A DNA stretch of 64,000 bases. Source: Dasypus novemcinctus. Its lineage: Eukaryota; Chordata; Mammalia; Cingulata; Dasypodidae. Location of the stretch: contig NC_080683.1 in assembly GCF_030445035.2 (NCBI RefSeq), forward strand, positions 115,925,225 to 115,989,224, read 5' to 3'. The notes under the pieces were generated by a model. That model was not told where the DNA came from, did not search any database, and was given only the letters and a program-made list of their open reading frames with translations. This document shows, in pieces, positions 23,609-33,600 of this stretch (position 1 is its first letter; every line of letters starts with the position of its first letter). Position numbers and translations under genes: made by a program.

Positions 23609-23990
23609 AGGGAAACGGACTTTGGCCCAGTGGTTAGGGCGTCCGTCTACCACATGGGAGGTCCGCGGTTCAAGCCCCGGGCCTCCTTGACCCGTGTGGA
23701 GCTGGCCCACGTGCAGTGCTGATGCGCGCAAGGAGTGCCCTGCTACACAGGGGTGTCCCCCGCGTAGGGGAGCCCCACGCGCAAGGAGTGCACCCATAAG
23801 GAGAGCCGCCCAGCGCGAAGGAGGGAGCAGCCTGCCGAGGAATGGTGCCGCCCACACTTCCCGTGCCGCTGACGACAACAGAAGCGGACAAAGAAACAAG
23901 ACGCAGCAAAAAGACACAGAAAACAGACAACAGGGGGAGGGGAGGGGAATTAAATAAATAAAAATAAAATCTAAAAAAAAAAAAAAAAAA
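23609..23990 (+). repeat. DAS SINE, young internally deleted subtype
   Basis: ggcccagtggttagggcg head. The body jumps from cgcccacac straight to ttcccgtgccgctgacg, lacking the segment present at 22767-23216. A18 tail. Perfect 10-bp target-site duplication gagtgcctac (23599-23608, 23991-24000). Confidence 0.93.
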
Positions 23991-24185
23991 GAGTGCCTAC
24001 AACCCCAAGTAGGAGAATTGCATCCATCATCCATGTGTAATCTAAGCCCCCTCTTGATATAGAGGGGGAGTGGACATAACCATCCCAGGGTCGATAGGCT
24101 GGAGGAATAGAGTATGGATTAGAGTGGACTTACTGATACTCTACTATGGAACTACTGTGATTACTCTTTCTCTTCCCTTCTAGTG

Positions 24186-25081
24186 CAGCACTCTAAAGCC
24201 AGCAACATAGGCAATAGTCAAAATGGTCTTAAATCTTCTTTTAATAAAGGTATTCTTTCAGAAGCTATGCACGTATTCCTGAATCTGTAGCTTACAGGCC
24301 AGCATATGCTCGGTAGAAATCATTCTCATATCATGTCCATCTTGAACACTCTCTAGGGCAGACCTTCCCTTCCATCTTCAAATATTAATAATAGCAGTCA
24401 TGATGTCAGAGAAAAAGTTGGAGTAAGAACCTCTGATAATTCACCTTTTAATACAAGCAACCAAAAAAAGATGGTGGGGGGCGGGAAATGGACAGAATCA
24501 ACATTTTCAGAACCCTGGAAATTAACCAAAAGGTTTGCAGCAACTTATGTAGAATTTAAGGAAGAAAAAGGTGAAATCTTGGTAAGAATAGTAAGCTTTG
24601 TAGCATTTTTAACTTATCCAATTCCATCTCTCCACCTGGCTCAGCACTAGCCTTAAAAATGATAGCCTGCCTTTCCAGTCCCAGAGAGAGTAGAATGGGC
24701 CTCACCTCTAAAGAATTGTCATTGTTTGATCTGTCGTGTGATTCTCCTGAAAACCTAACTAGACAGACTTGCTTTCTCCATCACCCAGTACTACCAGCCT
24801 CTTCCCAAAGAGCCATTGGCTGAATACCTTTATGGGCAAGTGTATTAATGGCAGAGCTGCCTGAGTTGATGGATAAAAGTTGGGGCAAACAATGGACCAA
24901 CTAAAAAACTTAAAATGAAAAGCCGAGTAATGAGATGTCCATAGGGGCTTCGAATAGTTCCAACATATTTCTGGGAATCTAGAGGGCCTTGCAAGTTTAG
25001 GACTGTGCTTACGCTCAGGAAAAAGAGGAGGAGGCCCTAAGCTCTCATCTCTGGTTGACCTTGAAGCCACACATAAACTTG
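24186..25081. other. intergenic, unique
   Basis: No gene or clear repeat. The 135-codon minus open frame (24759-25166) overlaps an L1 end and lacks coding features. Confidence 0.5.
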
Positions 25082-25515
25082 CATGCATGGGTTCATAACA
25101 ATATTCACAATATCCCAAAAGTAGAAACAACTCAATGTCCATCAACTGATGAATGGATAAAGACATTGGTATAACCGCACAATGGAATATTATTCAGCTA
25201 CAAAAAGGAATGCAATTATGATACATGCTACAACATGGATGAACCTTGGAAAACATACAACACAGATGAACCAAGAAGCCAGTCACTAAATTTCACGCAT
25301 GACGTATGTTTCCATTTATGTAAATGGCCAGAGTAGACAAATCCATAGGGACAGGAAATAGATTAGTGGTTGTGAGAGGCTGGTGGCAAAGGGGATAATG
25401 GAGAGTGGCTGCTAATGTGTATGGGGTTTCTTTTCCGGTGAAGAAAGGTTATGAAATTAGATAGTAGTGGTGAGAGGTGTACAACTCTGTGATTCTACTA
25501 AAAACCACTGAATTC
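25082..25515 (+). repeat. L1 3' end relic
   Basis: aatattcacaatatcccaaa, tcaatgtccatcaactgatg, caatggaatattattcagct, acatggatgaaccttgg, ttctactaaaaaccactga: ORF2 end/3' UTR boundary motifs. Confidence 0.8.
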
Positions 25516-26701
25516 CGAGGTCAAGGGTGTGAGTCCTCTGCATTTGAGTAGGAAATGAATGTGGATGAGGTCTCTGTGGACGGCTGTTAGAGCTAAAAGG
25601 GAAGATGGTGAAAGGTGAAAGTACAAGGCTGGGGAGATCTGGGAAGAGGAGGAAGACACAGTAAAGAAGAGTGGAAGAGGACTGGACAGTCAGTGACAGG
25701 GCCACAGGAGCTGTGAAGGATACTGTGGACGTGCTCAACTTCCAACTGACTTGAATCTAGAATGTCTTCCTGTACTGCCAGACTCCCCTGCAGCCAGAGC
25801 TTCTGGATATGATTAGTTCCGTTCATCAGGTGCACTTGAATGAGAGCTGAAAGCAGTAGAGATGGCACTTCTGGCTACTTCTCCTATTCGGCCTGAAGTA
25901 AGGTCATGGAGAGCTGGATTTTTTCTTGCAGTGTTCAGTCTCCAGGCTCTGGTTTCATGGGGGACAAGAGGCTAGGGTCTGGGAATCCATGTTTTGCTCC
26001 TGTGGCTCTTGAGGGGTTCAGTTGAGTGGCTCCCTGTTCCACGCAGTCTGTAAGGCAAGAAGTTCCCAAAGTCAGTGGTTTTGGTGCCAGCTTCCTGAAG
26101 TCCCATCTTTCCAACTGGAAGAGGTAGAAACTTCCCTCCAGAGTCGTATCTGCTGTGCGCAGGGTGTCATTTCTGAAAGCCCACCCTTGAGCTTCTTTCC
26201 AGACACCCAACAATTTTGAAAGCATTTAATACCCTGTATTAAATCACCCTTTGCTGGATTTTTTTTTTTTAACAACTCAATTCTGATAGATACAGATGCC
26301 AATGGAGAAAAAATGTTTAAGAATAAAGTTCTGATCAATAAATTAGGAAAAAAGCTGCTGAAAAATTAATATGAGACTCTTTATTCATTCATTCAATTCA
26401 TTAAAACAATTTCATTACTAAGTCCTAGGCAGTGTACAGGTAATTTGGGAATACTCTAAGAAGATGAAGAAAACATTCTCCTCGAGGAATTCATTCTAGC
26501 TGGGGAGAGAAATCATGAATATCCATTCAACAGACTGAGGCAGGTACAATGAGAGAGGAGCTAGTTGAGAAAAGTGGAAGGGTACTTAACCTTGACAGGG
26601 ACTCCGGGAAAAAGGTAGGCTCCTTAAAAAAAGAAATGCTAGCCGAGTATTGAAGGATAGGTATGTCTGTTTATTTTTATTTAGCTAATATCTACCGATG
26701 T
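25516..26701. other. intergenic, mostly unique
   Basis: A diverged L2-like segment lies at about 26380-26530 (ttattcattcattcaattca, aggaattcattctagctggg). Nothing else recognised. Confidence 0.45.
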
Positions 26702-27113
26702 CTTTTTTTTTTTTTTGAAGATTTATTTATTTCTTCCCCTCCCCGCAGTTGTCTCCTCTCTGTGTCCATTCACTCTGTGTTCTTCTGTGACTGCTTCTAT
26801 CCTTATCAGCGGCACCGGGAATCTGTGTGTCTTTTTGTTGAGTCATCTTGTTGCTTCAGCTTTCCGTGTATGCGGCACCATTCTTGGCCAGGTTGCACTT
26901 TCTTTTGCGCTGGGCGGCTCTCCTTACGGGGCGCACTCCTTGCGCGTGGGGCTCCCCTACACGGGGGACACCCCTGCATAGCAGGGCACTCCTTGCGCGC
27001 ATCAGCACTGCGCATGGGCCAGCTCCACACGGGTCAAGGAGGCCTGGGGTTTGAACCACGGACCTCCCATGTGGTAGGCAGAGGCCCTATCCATTGGGCC
27101 AGGTCCACTTCCC
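26702..27113 (-). repeat. DAS SINE, full length
   Basis: Antisense: T-run and ttatttatttcttcccctcc, tgtccattcactctgtgttc, full body including the tgagtcatcttgttgcttca segment, ending ggtttgaaccacggacctcc and tgggccaggtccacttccc. Confidence 0.88.
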
Positions 27114-27117
27114 TCTA

Positions 27118-27265
27118 CTGAAGTCTTACTCTGATTTAAGCGTGGTGCTAAAACCTTTGCATTCGAGATTTCATTAAAGCCTACAAACATTCATATGAGA
27201 TGGACAGTATTATCAGTGTCTTGCAAATGAGGAAATGAGCTGAGATCTGACTCCGTTTTATTTGA
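27118..27265 (-). repeat. MIR relic
   Basis: tttgcattcgagatttcatt, gacagtattatcagtgtctt, gcaaatgaggaaatgagctg: antisense MIR core. Confidence 0.55.
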
Positions 27266-27769
27266 AGGGCACCTTCAAGAGCTCCCTGTGAAGGGCAGAG
27301 CACGGGCAAATGCAAGGGTGAGAAACACGTGGAACGGGCTGCAAGCAGCGGGGGGTGGTTGAAGCAAAGAAGTGAGGCTGAGCAGATACAAGCAGGAAGC
27401 TGGAGGAGCTAAGGGGGTCAGATGACGTGGAGCTCCGTGCAGCAGGGGGCTGCAGAGGGGCACCGACCGTCTGTTAGCCGTGTGGGAAATGATCTGAGGG
27501 GGAGAGGCAGGCAGGGAAGGAAATTCACATCGGGTAGAAGATGAGGGTGGCTGGGGTGAAGGCTGTGATAGGGGACTGAGAGGACCCCACAGTGTTCTGG
27601 ATGCGTTTGGAAAGCAAAACCACCAGGCTCTGGAGAGTGGATGGAGGGAGGCTGGGTGGAAGAGGCAGTTGCTGGGGACTGAATCCTAAACCCGATTTCA
27701 GGCTCTATTTCCTGCCCCCCCCCTCACCCCCGGTGGTAAGAAGGAGGGTAACTCTCATCGATTCCTTCG
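27266..27769. other. intergenic, purine-rich unique DNA
   Basis: G/A-rich stretch upstream of the CpG block. No gene or clear repeat. Confidence 0.4.
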
Positions 27770-28160
27770 TGAGAACGGAGGGTGTACGGGGTCATACGGA
27801 AGTGGGCCGTGCCGAGGGGCTGTGACGCACAGCCGGGGCCCTCGAGAAGGGGCCGTGTCCCAGCTTCTCCGCGTGGTCGCCTGTGCCCGGCCCCGGGCCC
27901 CGCCGAGGCCCCGCCTCCGTGTAGAGCCGGAAGCCCCGGGACCGTTCTCCAGGCGGAGCGCCCTCCCCTCAGGGCGACTGGCAGTTCCTGGGGGATTCGG
28001 GAGTTTGAGTTTCGAGCGGCGAGAAAGAGCGGCCTCGGCTCCCGCCAGCCAGGACCCTCACAGCAGGGCCGGCGCGGGCAGAGCCCTGCCAGCCCCGGGG
28101 TCAGGCCCGGCCCAGCCGCGCGGGCTCCTGGCGGCGGGTGTTCTAGGTAGCGACGGCCAC
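27770..28160. promoter_or_regulatory. CpG island downstream of MAP7
   Basis: About 390 bp of very GC-rich sequence with dense CpG, GGCGGAGC and CCCCGCC boxes, clearly unlike the AT-rich flanks. Overlapping open frames on both strands (about 120-170 codons) are a by-product of the composition; none resembles a known protein. It lies about 1 kb past the MAP7 3' end, where no known gene start is visible. It could be a promoter of a non-coding transcript, an enhancer, or an orphan island. Confidence 0.6.
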
Positions 28161-28483
28161 GAGCGCGTCCTTCTTGGCTCTTGGAGCACAGCGAGGTGTC
28201 AGGGACGTGAGCACATGACAAGGGAGAGCATGCCAAAGAGGGGACTTGGGTATCTGAGGAGCAGAAGCAGGATGGGTGTGTGTGGGCGGGTGGGGTTTCT
28301 TGGAAGTAAGGTCATTTTTAAAAATGGCTTTTTGTAATCTACTGGCTATTTCATCATGCCTTTTACTGCTCTATGCACAAAAAAGATGCAGGCCCATAGT
28401 CTCACAATTTCCTTCTGCTAAAAAAAAGTACAAAAGAATTTATTGATGCTTGTTAAAATGCTGCACAATAATTTCCTTTAGTA

Positions 28484-28836
28484 CAGAGGTTCTTAATCTT
28501 TTTTGTTCCACGAAAATCTTTGACAGTCAGGTGAAAACCGCGGACCCCTTCTCAGAATGTAGCGGCAGATAGTTTTATGATACTAACATTGGGTCTGAAA
28601 TGACTGCTGTAATTCTGAAGTACAAATGAAAGTGATTTTTCAATATGCAACAACTGTAATGTGATATGAAATGAATATTACTGTGATTTATGGTATACAT
28701 TCCTAAGTGAAGGAAATGCTAGATTTTAATTAGAAGTTAGAGAAAATAAAGTTTTTTTTTCCATTCAAGCTTGTGAACCCCCTGAAATCTTTCCATAGAC
28801 CCCTAAGGGTCCATGGATCCCGGTTAAGAACCCCTG
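28484..28836. mobile_element. non-autonomous hAT-type DNA transposon relic
   Basis: Terminal inverted repeats CAGAGGTTCTTAA ... TTAAGAACCCCTG and an 8-bp target-site duplication with one mismatch (ctttagta 28476-28483, ctttagtg 28837-28844), the size typical of hAT. The internal sequence resembles widespread Charlie-type fossils (tgcaacaactgtaatgtgat). No transposase. Confidence 0.8.
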
Positions 28837-29174
28837 CTTTAGTGTAAACTGTGGATGTACGTGTACATGTGTAATTTAAATTGAACCTCCTCTAGGGCTG
28901 GGTTAGACAGCATTTGGAGCACTGCAATCAGATAGCTATGCAGAAGTTGTAAATACCGTCATTTAAATCTACAGCAGAGTGTTGTTAAGCACAAGGGATG
29001 TTAGTAACTTTTTCTTGGTAAATGGAGTTTGAAAGGCAATGTGCATGAATGAGATATACAAATCTGGCAAATCCTGCAAACTCATGCATTTGATTTTAAT
29101 TTCTCAGGTCCAGAGCTCTGCTCCTGTGCTGGACTCAGCCTGAATAAAGAGAAAATGTATGAGAAACCTAAAAG

Positions 29175-30686
29175 TAAAACTATGCCAAACATATTTTATT
29201 TGGTATTTCATGCTAGGTCGGTTTAAATAAATAAAACAGATTTTTTTTACCAGATTTTTTTTTAATATAGTGACTATATTTTAAAATACATGGACAACTG
29301 AGAATGGGAAAAACCCCAAATTAATGTTCTAACAAATTACAGCTGTTACTAAAGACCATAGGCGTGGGTTTCAAAGAGACATTCCGACAGATGAAGAGGT
29401 GAACAGCCTCTCATTCAATCTCCTAGATGAGCCAGTCTCTCCTTCAATAAACCCAATACACTGTTGTGGTAGGCAGTTACCTTTCCCAACATTTCATATA
29501 AAAACAAATGTTCCTTCTCCTTCGACAGTTTTTAGTAGCCTCTAAAATGGTAAAATAAAACTGAACTTATAGGAGCAAACGAAAGTGCAAGCTTGTACAG
29601 CAAAGCTCAGCAGCAGAAGGGAAGGATGAGCATGAAAAGTGAAGAATCGGGTCGACTGGACTTGTCCCGTGTGCAAAACAGACACAACATTCCATCGTTT
29701 TTACATTGCTCTTAAACGAGCAAAACCAAATTCTTTTTTTTTATTTAAAGAAATAGTAAATCTTTTATTTCCTCCCACATAATTTGTGATCAAGTAAGGC
29801 AAAGATCAGTTCCGCCATCGCTGGGGACAGCAGCAACATACAGACTTCAGAAATAGCCCTGTGGCACCAGGAACACTCTCACAGTCACGTAAGAAGGAAG
29901 GCAATCTAATAAATCAAATTTGCAATGTTGTTGCGGTTTTCTAATTTATTTGATTAGTTTATCTGGAAAAACTTTATAAATACACTATTTAAGAGGACAG
30001 TAAATTATTTTCCTACTCTGAAAAAATAATGTTTTTCCCCCCACATTTTAAAATTCTTTAGTACGCTTTTGCAAAAAGAGACGCAAGAATATAATGACAG
30101 TTGGGTTTGCAGAATGTCCATGTACAAGTTACATTTGTAAGAACCTGGTAATCTACCTATAATTTGTCTCTACAAATAGAGCTCTTTGCAATAATATTTA
30201 AACAAATAGCCTTAATTTAACCCCCCTCCCCCACTTATTCACTCTACTTGTAGAGCAAAGAGGTACTGATTTTTCAAGTATTGTATTGTAAAAGGAATTT
30301 ATTTTGCCGGTTTTTCACATGTTAGCTTTTAAGACCAAAATATCCACATGAAAAATCATGCCTAGTCAGCCCATTTCTTTTATAGCCAAATGCTTGGGTC
30401 TTTTCAAGAACGCAGAAAAATATTTGTTTGCTAAGAAGGAGCACACTGGAAAAAAGCCATTTTAAAGTACTGAAGAATAAAGGACATTTTTTTTTTCCAT
30501 TGGCGAAAATTATTAGAAAAGCTACCCAGTCTGTTGTCTTTAGCTGGTTTTAGTAAAGTCTTTTCAAAGTGATGATCAAGAAATCTTTAGAAAACTGGAG
30601 GGGGTGCTCCTTTATAGTATGGAGGGGTTTCCAGTACTCGTAGAAATTCTTATTAAATTTCAGCTTTCGTTCATCAGAAGAAATGT
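29175..30686 (-). other. MAP7: MAP7 3' untranslated region
   Basis: Follows the stop codon in the last exon. AT-rich, repeat-poor sequence of about 1.5 kb, in contrast to the repeat-laden DNA below 29 kb. Several AATAAA hexamers lie on the minus strand (around 30300, 29947, 29767, 29743 and 29198), so shorter 3' ends are possible. The far end is an estimate based on the last hexamer. Confidence 0.6.
29195..29200 (-). terminator. candidate distal poly(A) signal AATAAA of MAP7
   Basis: Minus-strand AATAAA about 1.49 kb past the stop codon. It is chosen as distal signal because it is the last hexamer before unrelated sequence. The upstream hexamers listed for the 3' UTR are alternatives. Confidence 0.4.
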
Positions 30687-30697
30687 TCATATAACTT
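30687..30697 (-). CDS. MAP7: MAP7 last exon, coding part (EVI stop)
   Basis: The last exon starts at 30697 after acceptor TAG (30700-30698). Two bases complete a Glu codon, then GTT ATA TGA give Val, Ile, stop (stop at 30689-30687). The tract upstream of the acceptor is strongly pyrimidine-rich. The C-terminus TAEVI matches MAP7. Confidence 0.93.
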
Positions 30698-33600
30698 CTA
30701 TATTAGGGAATAGGAAAAAAAAAACCAGATTAATATGACATTTATCGACTATCTTATTGTAATAGCTTACACTTCTAAGCTGGGCCATGCCTTCATATAC
30801 ATTGCCTTACATAAATGTAGGCAAGTTAATCTGGGTTTATGGTCTTCTATATTCAAGTGAACTCTACCAATAAAAGTGAAACACATTTTTTTACTTCAAC
30901 TTAGGATATATCATTTACTTTTCCAAAGTGCATATATCAATAGTAGTTTTTCTGTATGATTAGGGACCTATTTATTTGTCTTGTATCTTAGGGCTCCAAA
31001 ACTATGTTGTGGTTAAATAAGTGTTTGTTGATACACAGTCATGGCCCCAAAAGGATCCTGATTATACTCAGGTCCCAGGCACTGGACTGTGATTCCAGAG
31101 AAAGCAAGGAGGGACAGCAACAGTGACAATGCAATGACAGAGGACTCGCGTCTCTGCAGCGTTGTGGGCCTGGCAAGCGAAGCAGAAAAGCAACTCTAAG
31201 TCCCTCCCTCTTGGAACCTGTGATGTGATGAAGTAGGAAGCTATACCAGGAGAGTTTCCACCAACATAAAAGTCCAAAGGCTTAAGAACGTCAGACTTGA
31301 AAGGGATGGTATGGCTTCCTTCTATAACCTAGAAAACTGGAGTGTGCTAAAGTTACTGTCCCAAGGTCAAGAGGTTAGAGGAGAAAGACAGATTAGCTTC
31401 ATTTGCACGGATGCCTCAACGCTGACATCTCCAACCAGTTAAGAGAAAAATATTTGTTAGACGTTCACAGATGAGATGTAAACTGTAAAGCAATTGGATC
31501 ACAAATGATACTATACCGCATCCATGTTCAGCAGCCTGAATTATGTGAGCTCTTTTCATAACAAGATAAAGAAATGACGGCCAAGACAGGAAGTTATCTG
31601 CTGGCAAAGGAAACCTATAGAGTACAGAGGCTTGTAAGGAGAGGGAGCTGGGTGACCTCCCTCATTCCTGAATCTGGATGCTATGATATGACCACTGAAT
31701 TGATATGAAGCACATGCTGCCAGTGAGCGCCGCCGGGCAGTGGGGGTGCTGTGCTAGAAGTTGCCCAGTAGAACCTGAAATCCAGTCGAAGCCCCAGCGT
31801 GGCTTATTTGGTCCTTTGGATTCCCCCACAGGATAAAGTACGCCACAGATACACTGCCCAAGGAGGCAGCGCGTTTGTTCTTTGGGGCTGTATATTTCTG
31901 ATTACAGAAAGGAGTATGAGGGAAGCTTACCTGCTGTCTGCTGTGTTTGAACACCGTCTACCTGAGGCAGAGGCCCAAGTGTCCCTTCATCATCAAAGGC
32001 CAAAATTGGATTCAAAGGAATTTCGGGGCTCTCATTGGTGATATCCAATCTGGATGGTTTAGATCCAATGGGTAAGTTTATAATTTCTTCAAAATTTTCA
32101 TTCTGAATAGAGACTCCATTTTCATTTGGTTGTTTTTCTAAATTAAGAGTGCTGGGGAATTTTCAAAATCAAAATTAAAATGAGTTAGTGGTTAAAACTG
32201 GAAAACATTCTTAGAACAACCAAACTGTTTTAAATAAAGAAAATTACAAACAAAATGTCACACCGATGGACCAAATCATTACTACCAAAAATGAATTCTA
32301 ACACATTTGAGCTTGTTTAAAAAAAATTTTTTTTGCTATAAAATTTATCAAAGAGACAATTTAACAACTAGAACAGATCACCATCATCAACAAAAGCTCT
32401 ACAAATTTAACAATTTCTACTGCAAGCATTTTCACATTTAATTGTCTAATGAAAAACACTGAAGTATATGAGGACCTTCATTTCAAATATGAGGGGCTTA
32501 GGATTTGGAGGCAAGGGGGATGATTTGTACAAAGTCACACAACCACTGAGTGAAATGACAAAACTCATGATCTCTCTTTTTAAAAAAAAATTTTTAGAAG
32601 GTACCAGGGATTGAACCCAGGACCTCATACATGGTGCTCAACCACTTGAGCTACATCCATTCCCCTCATGATCTCTTGAGCTTGATCCTGGATTTTTCTT
32701 GCAAGACCATTTTGTCTATTCCCTGTCTGTTGAAATGCTAGTCATTCTTGGGTATCACGTGCCTCCTAAAACACGTGCATAATTTCATATGTAAACTGTT
32801 CAAGATCAACATTGTTATCTTCTCCCCTTCAATCTGCCTCCAACCCCACCTTGATGGCCAATGATTAATTCATGCCCAATATCTTGGATTTATTTTTGAG
32901 GTACATTTAAGTGGCCACCAAATCCTCAATTTTCTGTCTATAGTAACTCGTAAATTTTTTAGTCTTTTTACAATCTCCATAAATAAATTGAAAGCTATCT
33001 AGGTTATCTGCTTCTTATGCTTTCAGTGCAGCAAAGCAATGGGTAGGTGTGGAATGACACTAGATTAACTGTGCTTTCTGTTTTGATTGCAGCAGCAATC
33101 ATATACGTGTAAGCTTAATATTTGTTCAGGCCTGACTGTTGTATCAAAAGTGGCTCTGCATTGCAGAAAAGGTAATTGAGAAAATCTAGCACCACCTCTT
33201 GACAAAAACACTAAGACGACTAAGAATGGAAGGGAAAGGCTGAAAACTTTCACTAATACCATTCAACATTGTCCTGAAAGTTCTAGCCAGAGCAATTAGG
33301 CAGGAGAAAGAAATAAAAGACATTCAAATTGGAAAGGAAGAAGTAAAATGTCCCCTATTTGCAAATGGTATGATCCTATACATACAGAAATCCTGAAAAA
33401 GCTATAACAAAGCTACTAGAGCTAATAAATGAAGTCAGCAAAGTGACAGGGTATAAGATCAACACGCAAAAATCAGTGGTGATTCTATATACTAGTAATG
33501 AACAATCTGAAGAGGAAATCAAGAAAAAATTCCACTTATAATAGCAACTGAAAGAATAAAATATCTAAGAATAAATTTAACAAAGGATATAAAGGACTTG

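Larger units (their letters stand above)
22735..24185 (-). repeat. L1-like 3' insertion with 5' inversion, split by two SINEs
   Basis: 22735-22766 and about 23217-23570 read antisense toward a 3' end (aggttcccatagaccccc, ctgctgcaccacatggataa, agtttacactctcccccagt). About 23570-23608 and 24001-24185 read sense for the adjacent 5' part of the same element (accaccacaccagggagcca, taaccatcccagggtc, ggattagagtggacttactg). I recognise both halves as one xenarthran L1-associated sequence from memory, not from alignment. Confidence 0.5.

Noticed and set aside
27822-28337. 170-codon open frames on both strands of the CpG island
   Set aside because: Open in several frames because of GC content; no start context, domain or splice support.
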